39,864 nucleotides of DNA from Robertmurraya massiliosenegalensis JC6 (GTDB lineage Bacteria; Bacillota; Bacilli; Bacillales; Cytobacillaceae). The DNA lies in contig NZ_HE978511.1 of the NCBI RefSeq assembly GCF_000311725.1, forward strand, positions 756,121 to 795,984, read 5' to 3'. Below are positions 16,444 to 26,286 of this stretch, one piece after another. The position numbers and the translations under genes were made by a program. The notes beneath the pieces were generated by a model that did no database searches, had not been told where the DNA came from, and saw only the letters and a list, made by a program, of their open reading frames with translations. The stretch's first letter is position 1. Every line of letters starts with the position of its first letter.

Positions 16444-17198
16444 AATTCCTGCTCCTTTTCTGTAAACCAAGCAATTTGCTCCCTTACACGGACAACATCA
16501 CCAACTAAAATCATCGATGGATTTGAGATTCTATGTTGCTGTATATCTTCAGCAATTGTGGAAAGTGTCCCAGTAATGGTCCGTTGCTTTTCTGTAGTAC
16601 CCCATTCAATCACAGCAACCGGAGTTGTGCCACTTTTCCCAAACTCCGTTAAGCTTTTTGTAATATGGGCAATATTGCCAATGCTCATATAGAAGGCAAT
16701 TGTATCTATTTGCGCAAGTGCGGACCAGTTAAGAAAATCTTCTCCCTTTTCTGCGCGTCCATGACCTGTTACAATGGCGTAGCTTGCACCATAATCACGA
16801 TGTGTAACAGGAATTCCTGCATAGGCCGGGGCAGCAATTCCAGCGGTTATTCCAGGGACGATTTCAAAAGGAATATTCGCTTCTCTTAAAATGGCCGCTT
16901 CTTCAGCTCCACGTCCAAATACAAAAGGGTCTCCACCTTTTAGGCGCACTACTTTCCTCCCTAGATTGGCTTGTTCAATGAGAATACGGTGAATTTCTTC
17001 TTGAATCAGCTTATGCTTGCCCGGTTCTTTCCCACAATAAATAAATTCAGTGTTCTCCTTCGCATGTGCCAATAACTCTTTATTCACTAAACGATCATAT
17101 AAAATCACATCTGCTAATTGAATACACTCTAATCCTCGGATCGTTAATAATTTCGGGTCTCCAGGACCTGCACCTACAATATAGACATATCCGCTCAC
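16437..17198 (-). CDS. cobA: uroporphyrinogen-III C-methyltransferase (SUMT)
   Basis: Methylates uroporphyrinogen III at C2 and C7 to give precorrin-2, the branch point to cobalamin and siroheme. The N-terminal SAM-binding block VYIVGAGPGDPKLLTIRG, the LADVILYDRLV motif, VRLKGGDPFVFGRGAEE and VVPGITAGIAAPAYAGIPVTHR are diagnostic. I place the start at GTG 17198: AGGAGAG lies upstream at good spacing and the GTGA overlaps the stop of the preceding gene. This gives 253 residues, normal for monofunctional SUMT. The 13-codon longer frame has no ribosome binding site. Confidence 0.94.
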   Translation of the reverse strand: MSGYVYIVGAGPGDPKLLTIRGLECIQLADVILYDRLVNKELLAHAKENTEFIYCGKEPGKHKLIQEEIHRILIEQANLGRKVVRLKGGDPFVFGRGAEEAAILREANIPFEIVPGITAGIAAPAYAGIPVTHRDYGASYAIVTGHGRAEKGEDFLNWSALAQIDTIAFYMSIGNIAHITKSLTEFGKSGTTPVAVIEWGTTEKQRTITGTLSTIAEDIQQHRISNPSMILVGDVVRVREQIAWFTEKEQELC

Positions 17199-17824
17199 TG
17201 TCGCTCTCCTATCTTTTGTTGTAGCCAGGCCACACATTTTTCCTTCTCTCCTTGCTCAATCCACTCCAATAGTTGTGGCTCAAGCAGTTCCCCTAACATT
17301 TGTTTCTTTGTATCACCTGAAAACAAGGACAGTATTTCCTTGCGGGCATCCTTAAGAAAGGCAACATACTCTGCATAATGTTGACCAAATTGTTCCTCTA
17401 AGTCCGCCTTTATTTTACGTGTTAAGCCTGGACTAGCTCCAGATGTTGAAACAGTGACAACAAAATCGCCTCTTCGCACAACAGCTGGATTGATGAAATC
17501 TACACGACCTTTTGCATCGGCACGGCTCAGAAGCTGCCAATGCTGGGTCGCTTCTTCAACCGCATTATTAACCTCCTCATTATCTGTAACGGCAAAAATG
17601 AGTGATGCATCATCTAAGTCCGCTCGTTCAAATGCTTTCTCTTTCCAAATCACAAGCCCTTCTGTAACGTAGCGTTGAAGGGTCTCTGTTAGCTTCGGAC
17701 TGATCACTGTTATATTTGCTTTTGTAGGAAGTAGTGCTTCTACCTTTTGGCGTGCAACATGTCCACCACCAATAATGACCACTTTTTTAAAGTCAATATT
17801 CATGAGCAAAGGGAAATAGTTCAT
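17195..17824 (-). CDS. precorrin-2 dehydrogenase (CysG N-terminal/Met8-like)
   Basis: NAD-dependent oxidation of precorrin-2 to sirohydrochlorin, the CbiX substrate. 209 residues. The N-terminal Rossmann fold reads YFPLLMNIDFKKVVIIGGGHVARQK, followed by NITVISPKL, SLIFAVTDNEEVN and the active-site-type region VVRRGDFVVTVSTSGASPGLTRKIK, all typical of SirC/YlnF/CysG-N. Some members also have ferrochelatase activity. It is directly upstream of cobA (GTGA overlap), and the pair equals a split CysG. The B. megaterium symbol would be sirC; I leave it blank because YlnF-like paralogues look the same. Confidence 0.88.
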   Translation of the reverse strand: MNYFPLLMNIDFKKVVIIGGGHVARQKVEALLPTKANITVISPKLTETLQRYVTEGLVIWKEKAFERADLDDASLIFAVTDNEEVNNAVEEATQHWQLLSRADAKGRVDFINPAVVRRGDFVVTVSTSGASPGLTRKIKADLEEQFGQHYAEYVAFLKDARKEILSLFSGDTKKQMLGELLEPQLLEWIEQGEKEKCVAWLQQKIGERQ

Positions 17825-17867
17825 CTATCTCACTCCCAAACTTATCTATTTGATTCATTTCTTTCTC

Positions 17868-19226
17868 TTACTCCACTATAGAAAGGGCCGTATTTAGCCA
17901 ATTCTCAACTAACTCTGGATTTGAAGCAAAATGGAAATGGGTGTATCCAGCGACTAGATTTTTATGCAAATAGCCTTCATGTTGAGTACGAAAACGACTT
18001 TTATTAACATATGCAGGTGAACGGTATTCTCCTTCAAATTGGGAATAATGAAATTCATGTCCTTTTGCCCTGTCCCCTTTTCCTATTAAAAAATTTCCGT
18101 CTACACCTGAGATTTCTCGATATCCAAGTGCTGCTAACTTCTCTTGCATCCGCACACGTCCACGTATCATCCCTACCATCGGATACGTTTTTCCACTACG
18201 GTCGATTATCTCCTCTGTTAAATACATGAAACCACCGCATTCCGCTAATGTCGGCAATCCTGATTCTATAGCCGAGCGAATGGACTGTTTTGACACTTCG
18301 TTCTCTGCTAAGCTCGCGGCAAATTCTTCTGGAAATCCGCCACCAATGTACAATCCTTGCGCTATTTTCGGAACCTCTTCATTTTTTAATGGGGAAAAGA
18401 AATGCAAGATTGCCCCATAAGCACGCAGTAATTCAAAATTTTCCTCATAATAAAAATTAAAGGCTGAATCCTTCGCTACTGCAATATGGACGCCTTTCCT
18501 TTCTTGTTGGACATCAAAAATCGAAGTAGACATATCAATTGAGTTCGCATCCGTGATTTTTAGTAAAAGTTCGATATCAACGGTCTCTTCAATTGCTTCT
18601 GCAAGACGCTCAAAATAGGAATCTAAATCCCCCCGTTCAACTGCAGGAATTAACCCTAGATGACGGCTTGGCATTGGAGCAACTGCTCCTTTTTGCAAAT
18701 AACCAATAACGGGAATCCCGCATTCCTTTTCGATCGCGGTCTTAACAATTTCAAAGTGACTTTTACTGCCTAATTGGTTACAGAGAACACCTACAATATT
18801 ACAATTATCATCTAACATTTGAAATCCCTTGACAACGGCAGCAACACTTCTTGCCATACTTGCGCCATTAACGATTAAAATCACTGGACTCTCAGTTATT
18901 TCACTGATATGTGCTGCTGAGCCTTCATTTGATAAAGGAGATTTCCCATCATATAACCCCATAACGCCCTCAATTATAGCTACATCCGCTTTGTGACTAG
19001 CTCTTGCAACAATGGAGCGAACAATTTCGTTGGACATCATGAAACTATCAATATTTCGGGAAGGTCGCTTTGTGACAGCTGTATGAAAGGTAGGATCAAT
19101 ATAATCAGGACCACATTTGAATCCTTGTACAGTTAAACCTCGCTTCATCAAGGCACGCATAATTCCGATCGTATAGGTTGTTTTCCCTACACCGCTCCCT
19201 GTACCAGCCAATACAAACCGATTCAT
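17868..19226 (-). CDS. cbiA: cobyrinate a,c-diamide synthase CbiA
   Basis: ATP- and glutamine-dependent amidation of the a and c side chains of cobyrinic acid. 452 residues. The N-terminal dethiobiotin-synthetase-like P-loop reads LAGTGSGVGKTT, followed by GFKCGPDYIDPTFH. The C-terminal class I glutamine amidotransferase-like domain has LYIGGGFPEEFA, the nucleophile Cys in LAECGGFMYL (about residue 330) and the His in YTHFHFASNP near the end. The ATG has GAGGAGG 7 bases upstream and overlaps the cbiG stop (ATGA). Confidence 0.96.
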   Translation of the reverse strand: MNRFVLAGTGSGVGKTTYTIGIMRALMKRGLTVQGFKCGPDYIDPTFHTAVTKRPSRNIDSFMMSNEIVRSIVARASHKADVAIIEGVMGLYDGKSPLSNEGSAAHISEITESPVILIVNGASMARSVAAVVKGFQMLDDNCNIVGVLCNQLGSKSHFEIVKTAIEKECGIPVIGYLQKGAVAPMPSRHLGLIPAVERGDLDSYFERLAEAIEETVDIELLLKITDANSIDMSTSIFDVQQERKGVHIAVAKDSAFNFYYEENFELLRAYGAILHFFSPLKNEEVPKIAQGLYIGGGFPEEFAASLAENEVSKQSIRSAIESGLPTLAECGGFMYLTEEIIDRSGKTYPMVGMIRGRVRMQEKLAALGYREISGVDGNFLIGKGDRAKGHEFHYSQFEGEYRSPAYVNKSRFRTQHEGYLHKNLVAGYTHFHFASNPELVENWLNTALSIVE

Positions 19227-20359
19227 GTGCAGTCCTCCTCAAAATTTATCCGCGCAACTGATATTGTTACATTTCCACTTTTCTTTTTTTCTAATAATAA
19301 CGACTTCGCACGTGCATAGCGCATTGCTGCAGGTTCACTAACTCCATACGCACCTGTGTATGTAAACACCGTTTCAGATGGGTTGTGCATCGGAATTTCA
19401 TTGAGCTCAGTAGGGGTATACGTAATAAATGACCAATTATATTTTGTTGCTAACTCCAGCAACCCTTTTTCATCCTTCTTTAAGTCAATCGAAGCAATAG
19501 CCTTCACACTTTTTTTGCTGACCTTTAATTCAGCTAACGTTTCATCAATCACTTGTTCGAATTCCTCAAGGGTTGTCCCTCGATTGCAACCAATGCCTAA
19601 AACGAGCGATTTCGGTCGATACAAGACGCCATTTTCAAGCAAGCTCTTTTCATGGGGCTCAATTAGACGATCGGTAATAAGTAGAGTTGCCTCAGGCTTC
19701 GCCTGAATCGCTTTCGTAGTTGACGGATAGACTTTTAGATGAGATGGCATCGGATAATCGTACGTCCACCAGTTTTTTTCACCTGTCTCTTGAACAATTG
19801 CGACATGTTCTTCATTGACAACTGATGCACTTACAGGGGTTAATTTCTCATCGCTCTCCCATTCCCAACCAAACTGAGCTCCGAACAAATCAACTGGGAT
19901 TGTTTTTTGAACATCTGAAGCAGTTGTAATAACAGGGGTTGCACCAATTGCATAAGCAAATTCGTAAGTTAAGGCATTGGCACCACCAATATGCCCCGAT
20001 AATACGCTTATCACATACTGTCCTTTATCATCTACAACAACTACTGCTGGATCTTTCTTTTTATCGATCAAAATGGGAGCAATCATTCTTACTACTGCCC
20101 CGAGTGAAATGATGCAGATAATCCCTTGATATTGTTGAAACAACGCTGGTAATAATAATCGAACTGTACCGTCAAACAGTTGAATTCGTCGTTCTTCTTC
20201 ATCCCCATAAGCAAATTTCTTCATATAATAGAGGTCTGCGTAAGGGAATATTTCTATATACTTTCTCGCATGTTCTACGCCATGTTTCGTAATAGCAACG
20301 AGAGCATATGGTTTTCGCTTTTCAACGCTAGGGTTCTCTCCTTCACGCAAATTAATCAT
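19223..20359 (-). CDS. cbiG: cobalt-precorrin-5A hydrolase CbiG
   Basis: Opens the delta-lactone of cobalt-precorrin-5A with loss of acetaldehyde, the ring-contraction follow-up of the anaerobic route. 378 residues from ATG 20359, chosen because AAGGTG lies upstream and the start overlaps the cbiF end by 8 bases; a frame extending to 20431 would overlap cbiF further without a site. Recognisable regions are PYALVAITKHGVEHARK at the N-terminus, the central CIISLGAVVRMIAP and VVVVDDKGQYVISVLSGHIGGAN, and the C-terminal domain with LVLGIGCNRGT. Confidence 0.93.
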   Translation of the reverse strand: MINLREGENPSVEKRKPYALVAITKHGVEHARKYIEIFPYADLYYMKKFAYGDEEERRIQLFDGTVRLLLPALFQQYQGIICIISLGAVVRMIAPILIDKKKDPAVVVVDDKGQYVISVLSGHIGGANALTYEFAYAIGATPVITTASDVQKTIPVDLFGAQFGWEWESDEKLTPVSASVVNEEHVAIVQETGEKNWWTYDYPMPSHLKVYPSTTKAIQAKPEATLLITDRLIEPHEKSLLENGVLYRPKSLVLGIGCNRGTTLEEFEQVIDETLAELKVSKKSVKAIASIDLKKDEKGLLELATKYNWSFITYTPTELNEIPMHNPSETVFTYTGAYGVSEPAAMRYARAKSLLLEKKKSGNVTISVARINFEEDCT

Positions 20360-21134
20360 TGCTCTGCACACCTTTGCGAAAACCATGTGTAAAGGTTTTA
20401 TCATACAGTCTTGAACGAAAATCCTTTTCATGAATATTCGGATCTAACGCCCAGCCTGCTAATATCATCGCATGTTTCCGAATTCCATTTACACGCATCG
20501 CTTCATCTAATTCGCTTAAGGTCGTACGAACGATTTTTTGATCAGGCCATGAGGCACGTTGTACGACAGCAATGGGTGTATCGTCTGCCCAGCCAGCTTG
20601 TTGCAATTCCTTCGTTATTTTTTTCGTTAAAGTAGCACTTAAAAACATCGCAATCGTGCAATGATGTGTTGCTAGTTCTTGCAGCTTTTCCCGTTCTGGT
20701 ACAGGAGTACGCCCCTCCGCTCTTGTTAAAATAAGGGTTTGGGTTAAATCAGGAATCGTCAGTTCAGTCCCCACTGCAGCTGCAGCAGCAAATACGGAAC
20801 TGACACCTGGTACAACTTCATATGTAATCCCGTGTTGCTTAAGTAAAGCGATTTGTTCCATTGTTGCTCCATACATGGCTGGATCACCTGTATGGAGACG
20901 AACAACCATCTTTCCTGCTTGTACACGCTCGACGATACAATCGATCATTTCTTCAAGATGCATTCCGGCTGTGCGAATAATTTCTGCTGAAGCTTTTGCT
21001 TCTTGTACTAATTTTTCACTCACAAGCGAGTCTGTGTACATCACAACATCCGCTTCTTGAATGAGTTTGAACCCTTTTACTGTGATTAAATCCGGATCTC
21101 CTGGACCTGCTCCGATAATCCAAATTTTCTTCAT
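20352..21134 (-). CDS. cbiF: cobalt-precorrin-4 C11-methyltransferase CbiF
   Basis: SAM-dependent methylation at C11. 260 residues from ATG 21134; the ATG shares one base with the TAA of cbiL (TAATG), a restart arrangement. SAM-methyltransferase blocks are WIIGAGPGDPDLITVKG, ADVVMYTDSLV, VRLHTGDPAMYGA and VVPGVSSVFAAAAAVGTELTIP, the last typical of CbiF/CobM. The GGxGGxG-free P-loop-like first motif and the length match the family. A longer frame from 21155 has no ribosome binding site. Confidence 0.95.
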   Translation of the reverse strand: MKKIWIIGAGPGDPDLITVKGFKLIQEADVVMYTDSLVSEKLVQEAKASAEIIRTAGMHLEEMIDCIVERVQAGKMVVRLHTGDPAMYGATMEQIALLKQHGITYEVVPGVSSVFAAAAAVGTELTIPDLTQTLILTRAEGRTPVPEREKLQELATHHCTIAMFLSATLTKKITKELQQAGWADDTPIAVVQRASWPDQKIVRTTLSELDEAMRVNGIRKHAMILAGWALDPNIHEKDFRSRLYDKTFTHGFRKGVQSND

Positions 21135-21841
21135 TATTTCCGCACCACCATACATGATAAGTAATTTAATTCCGCACCTCGAAGTTCATTGATATTCCAA
21201 ATAACCTCTTCTTCAGAAGTAACTTTTGTAACGACATGAGTCCTATTTAATAGATTCATTTCCTCTAATAGATTCAACATATCATCGATGACTTTGGCTA
21301 CTTTAATAAAGACAATAGAATCATGTGTTTCAATGACTCTTCTCATCTCCTCCATATCCTCTGTTGCAGGGATCATCGCAACATATTCATCGCCATCCGC
21401 TAATGGAATTCCTAAACGATTGGCTGTTCCATTGAACGAAGAAATGCCTGCGACGGTTTCAATCGCAACTTCCGGATATTTGGATTTCATTAAATTCATA
21501 ATATGAATAAATGTACTGAATAACATCGGATCTCCTTCTGTTACGAAGGCAACATCTTTTCCTTGAACTAAATAACGATAAATGGCATCTACTGCCTTTG
21601 CCCATTCGACCCTTAAAGTTTCTTCATCTTTTGTCATCGGAAATACTAACCCAAGCATCTCCTTTTCATTTGGGTTAATATATACTTCCACGATACGATG
21701 GGCGTATGATTTACTTCCTTTTAATTTTTTCGGGTAGGCAATGACTGGACTTTCCAGTAATTTACGAAATGCTTTAACCGTAATTAATTCTGGGTCTCCT
21801 GGACCTACTCCTAAGCCATATAAAGTTCCTATCGACATCAT
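21134..21841 (-). CDS. cbiL: cobalt-factor II C20-methyltransferase CbiL
   Basis: SAM-dependent methylation at C20 of cobalt-factor II/cobalt-precorrin-2. 235 residues. Diagnostic segments are [18 protein letters not shown], the [20 protein letters not shown] region specific to CbiL/Cob[16 protein letters not shown] and [19 protein letters not shown]. It starts at ATG 21841 or the immediately following ATG 21838; the first overlaps the cbiET stop (ATGA), which indicates coupling. Confidence 0.94.
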   Translation of the reverse strand: MMSIGTLYGLGVGPGDPELITVKAFRKLLESPVIAYPKKLKGSKSYAHRIVEVYINPNEKEMLGLVFPMTKDEETLRVEWAKAVDAIYRYLVQGKDVAFVTEGDPMLFSTFIHIMNLMKSKYPEVAIETVAGISSFNGTANRLGIPLADGDEYVAMIPATEDMEEMRRVIETHDSIVFIKVAKVIDDMLNLLEEMNLLNRTHVVTKVTSEEEVIWNINELRGAELNYLSCMVVRK

Positions 21842-23043
21842 TCTGTTCCTTTCCTTGCACTCACAATAAAAATCGGATTTAGCGGTTCAAAGCGAGTCAA
21901 ATTTAATATTGGTTTACTCCTCGAAATTTGCACCTGTGTAACTGACACTTCACAGCCTAAAGCTTTCAAATGATGCATTGCTTCTGCCAGATTCTCGATT
22001 GTGGCAATGTTCATGACAAGACGACCATTAGGCCGTAGTCGGGAAATGCATATCGCCAGTAGTTCTTCCAGCTTCCCACCATTTCCCCCAATGAAAATGG
22101 CATTTGGATCAGGAAACTCATTTAAACGGTCAGGTGCTTTCCCTAATACTGCTACAAAATCAGTTCGGTGTTTCAACTGATTGTCCAAGCAGTTTTTTAA
22201 ATCATGTTCATTTTTTTCAATGGCATATACTTCACCTTCACGTGCTATTTTTGCTGCCTCAATGGCAACGGATCCCGTACAAGTTCCGATATCCCAAACA
22301 ATGCTTTTTTCTTTAATCTCTAATTCTTGTAAGCTAAGAATTCTAATTTCTCTTTTGGTGATAAGCCCTTTATCAGGTTTTCGTTGGATAAAGGCATCAT
22401 CAGGAATACCTATGGAAGATCGCTCTACTACGTAATGTTGCTTTAAAATAACGACATTTAAGGTTGAAAAAGTAGTCGTTTCCATCTCATCCAACGTCAT
22501 ATGTCGATAGCGTTCATATTGTCCTTGTAAATTTTCCGCCACGAAAGCATCGTATTCAGTCATCCCGAAACGTTTTAAGTATTTTGCAATCATTTGTGGA
22601 GAATTTATTTCATCTGTTAAAATCGCTATCTTTTTTCTACCGTCAATTCTTTGAGCTAAACCTTTTATAGACCTTCCGTGTAAACTGACGATAAATGCAT
22701 CCTGCCAGCTTTCCTGCATTTTTGAAAAAGCAAGTTGTACGGAGCTTGTATAGGGATAAATTTCGATCGAAAGCTTTTTGGCAAGCACACTTCCCAGCCC
22801 AAAAAACAGCGGATCTCCAGAAGCTAATATGACTACATTTCGCTTTTCCTTCTGAAGCTCAGTTATCAGGGAAGATAATCCTCCCTTGACGACTTTCTTC
22901 TCTTTCTTAAATGATGGAAAAAAATTCAAATGGCGTTCTCCACCGACAAGCACCTCACATTCCTCAATCCATTCTAAATATTGGGGAAGCAATCCAGCAG
23001 CTCCATTATCACCGATACCAATCATTTTCATCCAGTTCGTCAA
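21838..23043 (-). CDS. cbiET: cobalt-precorrin-7 C5-/C15-methyltransferase fusion CbiET
   Basis: Bifunctional methyltransferase: the N-terminal CbiE half (about 1-200) methylates C5, and the C-terminal CbiT half (about 210-401) methylates C15 and decarboxylates C12. CbiE blocks are [23 protein letters not shown] and [15 protein letters not shown]. The CbiT half has [18 protein letters not shown] and the class I methyltransferase motif [16 protein letters not shown]. The fused form is the norm in Bacillus. The start is uncertain: TTG 23043 has GGAAAGG about 9 bases upstream, while in-frame ATGs at 23031 and 23025 have weak sites. It overlaps the cbiD end. Confidence 0.94.
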   Translation of the reverse strand: MTNWMKMIGIGDNGAAGLLPQYLEWIEECEVLVGGERHLNFFPSFKKEKKVVKGGLSSLITELQKEKRNVVILASGDPLFFGLGSVLAKKLSIEIYPYTSSVQLAFSKMQESWQDAFIVSLHGRSIKGLAQRIDGRKKIAILTDEINSPQMIAKYLKRFGMTEYDAFVAENLQGQYERYRHMTLDEMETTTFSTLNVVILKQHYVVERSSIGIPDDAFIQRKPDKGLITKREIRILSLQELEIKEKSIVWDIGTCTGSVAIEAAKIAREGEVYAIEKNEHDLKNCLDNQLKHRTDFVAVLGKAPDRLNEFPDPNAIFIGGNGGKLEELLAICISRLRPNGRLVMNIATIENLAEAMHHLKALGCEVSVTQVQISRSKPILNLTRFEPLNPIFIVSARKGTE

Positions 23044-24142
23044 TATTCTCAGCCTTTCCTATGCATTCTCCGTCTAAAGTATATAATGTAGTCGAAACAT
23101 TAATAGTAGTATTAATGTGATTAATTGCATGATAACAACAGTTCTTACAAAGTGCTTCAAAGAATGCGTGATTTTCTTTCAGCAAATCAGCAACCTGAGA
23201 TGCTGTGTTCGCTTGTAGAATTTCTTTTTGAACAGCTTCATTAACCCCAACTTTTTTTGCAACACCAGCTAAAAACTCAAAGCTAACAGGGGCACTTTTT
23301 GAATGGACCATCATAATCCCCTGTGCGATCTTCGAAAATTTCCCGATCATTCCGACTAATGAAACATTAGCAATTTTCTTTTTCGCAATATGTTTTAACG
23401 TAAATCCAACAAAATCCCCCATTTCAATAAAGGCTTCTTCTGGTAGATGGGGATACTGCTTCATCGCATATTTTTCACTTCTTCCACCTGTCGTAATGAC
23501 CACGTGATCACATCCGGCTTCCTTTGCCACACTAATGGCTTGGACAATGCTTGCCATATAAGCAGAACTTGAAAATGGCACAACAATTCCTCTTGTCCCT
23601 AAAATAGAAATGCCACCAATAATTCCTAAACGGCCATTTAATGTTTTCTTTGCAATTTCTACACCATCAGGAACAGATATAATGACTTCAATGCCCGTGT
23701 CTAACTTAAATTCTTTTATGGCTTCATTTACTACTGACCGGATCATTTTACGCGGAACTGGATTGATCGCGGCTTCACCAATTGGTACTGGTAATCCTGC
23801 TTTTGTTACCCTACCTACACCAATTCCTCCATCTAAATGAATTCCTTTTCTTTTCGTAAAGCGAACCGTACTTTGAATTCTTGCTTGATGTGTTGCATCT
23901 GGATCATCTCCAGCATCTTTAATGGTTTCACATAGCACTTCATTTTCTGACACTTCAAATCTCGTCACGTTAAATGATGCGAACTGACCAACTGGTAAAT
24001 AAATCATGACTTCCTTTGGGACTTCTCCTGTAACAAGTGCTTGCAGCGCCGCCTTTGTCATTGCTGTTGCACAGGCTCCAGTCGTGTAGCCATGACGCAT
24101 TTGTGAAGGTTCTTTCTTATTTCGTTTCGTTTGCGCGCTCAT
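23009..24142 (-). CDS. cbiD: cobalt-precorrin-5B C1-methyltransferase CbiD
   Basis: SAM-dependent methylation at C1. The hallmark N-terminal motif [18 protein letters not shown] is followed by [27 protein letters not shown]-type sequence, [16 protein letters not shown] and [13 protein letters not shown]. About 377 residues from ATG 24142, whose product [18 protein letters not shown] resembles other CbiD N-termini. An ATG at 24163 and one at 24100 are alternatives, and none has a strong ribosome binding site, so translation is probably coupled to cbiC, whose end it overlaps. Confidence 0.93.
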   Translation of the reverse strand: MSAQTKRNKKEPSQMRHGYTTGACATAMTKAALQALVTGEVPKEVMIYLPVGQFASFNVTRFEVSENEVLCETIKDAGDDPDATHQARIQSTVRFTKRKGIHLDGGIGVGRVTKAGLPVPIGEAAINPVPRKMIRSVVNEAIKEFKLDTGIEVIISVPDGVEIAKKTLNGRLGIIGGISILGTRGIVVPFSSSAYMASIVQAISVAKEAGCDHVVITTGGRSEKYAMKQYPHLPEEAFIEMGDFVGFTLKHIAKKKIANVSLVGMIGKFSKIAQGIMMVHSKSAPVSFEFLAGVAKKVGVNEAVQKEILQANTASQVADLLKENHAFFEALCKNCCYHAINHINTTINVSTTLYTLDGECIGKAENIDELDENDWYR

Positions 24143-24791
24143 CAGCCATAATTGAGATGGCATTAAGTGCTGCTACAGTCACTGTGCTGCCACCCTTTCT
24201 TCCTTTGTTTGTAATAAATGGAATTCCTTTTAGAACAGCTAACTCAGCTTTCGATTCTGCTGCTGACACAAATCCAACTGGCATTCCAATAATTAAATCT
24301 GGTTTGGCTTTTCCTTCCTTCACTAATCGAATTAACTCCAACAACGCAGTCGGTGCATTTCCAATAGCATAAATCCCTCCTTCATGTAAACGCACCGCTT
24401 TTTGCATCGAGATAATTGCGCGTGTAGTCCCTTGAGCCTTTGCTTCCTTTGCCACATCTTCATCAGCAATATAACAGTGTAAATCACCACCATGTTTTTG
24501 AAATCGTTTACGTCCTGATCCACTTTCAATCATTTGCACATCTGCCACAACATGACGGCCGGAAAGAATGGATTGAATACCAGCTTCAATCGCATCAGGA
24601 GTGAAAATCATACTCCTTCCTAGCTCAAAATCTGCAGAGGCATGGATCACACGTCTAACGACTAACCACTGCTCATCTGTAAAAGGATGGTCACCCATCT
24701 CTTCCTTAATGATCGCAAAGCTGTGATCATAAATCTTATCTGGATCTACCGTAATGGGGGTAAAGCTTGTATTAAAGTTCATGTTTGCCAT
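24117..24791 (-). CDS. cbiC: cobalt-precorrin-8 methylmutase CbiC
   Basis: Moves the C11 methyl group to C12, giving cobyrinic acid. 224 residues. Family sequence includes VRRVIHASADFELGRSMIF with the conserved catalytic His, GRHVVADVQMIESG, and AIGNAPTALLELIRLV followed by IGMPVGFVSAAESK near the C-terminus. ATG 24791 is chosen since AGGAGG lies 8 bases upstream; the two-codon longer TTG start would be too close to it. It overlaps the cbiJ end by 20 bases. Confidence 0.95.
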   Translation of the reverse strand: MANMNFNTSFTPITVDPDKIYDHSFAIIKEEMGDHPFTDEQWLVVRRVIHASADFELGRSMIFTPDAIEAGIQSILSGRHVVADVQMIESGSGRKRFQKHGGDLHCYIADEDVAKEAKAQGTTRAIISMQKAVRLHEGGIYAIGNAPTALLELIRLVKEGKAKPDLIIGMPVGFVSAAESKAELAVLKGIPFITNKGRKGGSTVTVAALNAISIMADERANETK

Positions 24792-25548
24792 TAACAAAAC
24801 CTCCTAATAAATGAGTAACTTCATCAAAATGAGTACAATAATTTTCATAGTGAATAGATGGACGCTTTATTAAAATGATCGGAATCCCTAATTTTATCGC
24901 CGCTGTCATTTTTTCATCAACAGAACCTACTTTGCCGCTCTCTTTCGTTATCATTAAGGTCACTTCATATTGCTCATAGAGTGATTGATTTAGAGAGTGT
25001 GAAAATGGCCCTTGAATGGCAATGATGTCCTTTTGTTTTATCCCTAATCGGTCACACTTTTCCATATTTTCCTTATTCGGGAGCATTCTACATACAAGAC
25101 GAATATCATCCTTCTTCAAATACTTTGTAAAGATGTCTAACGTTTTGCTCCCAGTCGTTAACATAATCGTTCCTTTATGGTTTTGAGCCAATTTTGCCGC
25201 TTCCTCATAACTGTTCACTTCTGTAATAAGGGCTGAGTGATACTGTTCTTTAGGCCGCTCATAACGTATATAGGGGATACCGCAAGCCTTTGCTGCAGCC
25301 ATCGCTGTTTTTGAAGCTTCCTCTGCATACGGATGAGAAGCATCAAGCACAACATGTAGTTCATGTTTCGCAATAAGTCCCTTCATATCATCCTCAGTTA
25401 AACGTCCCACGTGATAGGAAATATTGTATTCTCTCAAACTATCAGCAGCAGATTCGGTCACAACAGTTGCTAAGAGGGGATACCCTTGATTTCGTAAATG
25501 AATCGCTAAAGCTCTAGCGTCACTTGTACCTGCTAAAAATAAAATCAT
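24772..25548 (-). CDS. cbiJ: cobalt-precorrin-6A reductase CbiJ
   Basis: NADH-dependent reduction of the macrocycle after C1 methylation. 258 residues. The N-terminal block ILFLAGTSDARALAIHL, then LDASHPYAEEASKTAMAAA, IRYERP, ILLTTGSKTLDIF-like sequence (here IMLTTGSKTLDIFTKYL) and IAIQGPFSHSLN are diagnostic of CbiJ/CobK. ATG 25548 has AGGAGG 5 bases upstream and is preferred to the adjacent GTG. It starts 9 bases after the nitrite-reductase-like ORF. Confidence 0.94.
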   Translation of the reverse strand: MILFLAGTSDARALAIHLRNQGYPLLATVVTESAADSLREYNISYHVGRLTEDDMKGLIAKHELHVVLDASHPYAEEASKTAMAAAKACGIPYIRYERPKEQYHSALITEVNSYEEAAKLAQNHKGTIMLTTGSKTLDIFTKYLKKDDIRLVCRMLPNKENMEKCDRLGIKQKDIIAIQGPFSHSLNQSLYEQYEVTLMITKESGKVGSVDEKMTAAIKLGIPIILIKRPSIHYENYCTHFDEVTHLLGGFVNGKHEL

Positions 25549-25557
25549 CACTTCCTC

Positions 25558-26286
25558 CTAATCTCCACATGGTGCCGGTTCGACTTCAATTTTCGAACTC
25601 ATATCTTGATAATGAAAATGCTGAATTTTTTTCACTCGTTTAAAATATTTAAAGAGACGTTCATTTGGGTGAGCATTTTCCTTATACTCATCGATTATTC
25701 TCTTAAGTAGTGGCAATAATTCATCTGGCTCTATCCCTTCTGCAACGGGTTGAGCAGCATGCGCCGTACGTCCCACTGGCTTTGAGCCAATAAATAAATC
25801 AAATTTCTTCTTACGGTAGACGATACCTATATCATCAAATACGGCACGATAGCAAGCCATTCCACACCCGTTGAAGCCTATATGTAATTCCTTTGGAAGT
25901 TTTAAACCACCCAGTTCAGAAGCTATTTCCTCAGCATATGGGATAGATTCCGCTTTTTCACCGTAGCAAAAGTCACATGCCTTTATATTTAAGACATCAC
26001 CTATTGGCATTACGATTAAGCCGCTATGCTCCAGTTGCTCAACGACCGATTTCGGCTCTTCTGTTGGGAGCTTCACGATAAAACGATGATCTGGAGTATA
26101 CTCTAGTGTTCCTTTCTCCCCAATTATTTCTGCCAATAGACGCATTTGCTCAGGAGTGATAAATTTATTTGCGACTCCAGGAGTAACTGCAAATTCAAAA
26201 ATATTTTCAATCGGTTGTTGCACAAATATAGGATTTTCAACCTCTGTTTTGGTCACCATTGATACGGCCATTAAGGCTAAGTTCAA
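25558..26286 (-). CDS. nitrite/sulfite reductase-like Fe-S domain (C-terminal part of CbiH60)
   Basis: 242 residues from a TTG at 26286 (or an ATG at 26271). It has the ferredoxin-like half-domain of nitrite/sulfite reductases (NKFITPEQMRLLAEIIGEKG) and a four-Cys cluster pattern: CDFC near residue 104 and NGCGMAC near residue 141, fit to hold [4Fe-4S]. In B. megaterium the same domain is the C-terminal half of CbiH60, which uses the cluster in the C17-methylation/ring-contraction step. Here no ribosome binding site precedes either start. The TTG overlaps the cbiH TGA, and nine A residues lie a few bases upstream; adding one A fuses it in frame to CbiH. It may therefore never be made as a separate protein. 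Confidence 0.85.
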   Translation of the reverse strand: MNLALMAVSMVTKTEVENPIFVQQPIENIFEFAVTPGVANKFITPEQMRLLAEIIGEKGTLEYTPDHRFIVKLPTEEPKSVVEQLEHSGLIVMPIGDVLNIKACDFCYGEKAESIPYAEEIASELGGLKLPKELHIGFNGCGMACYRAVFDDIGIVYRKKKFDLFIGSKPVGRTAHAAQPVAEGIEPDELLPLLKRIIDEYKENAHPNERLFKYFKRVKKIQHFHYQDMSSKIEVEPAPCGD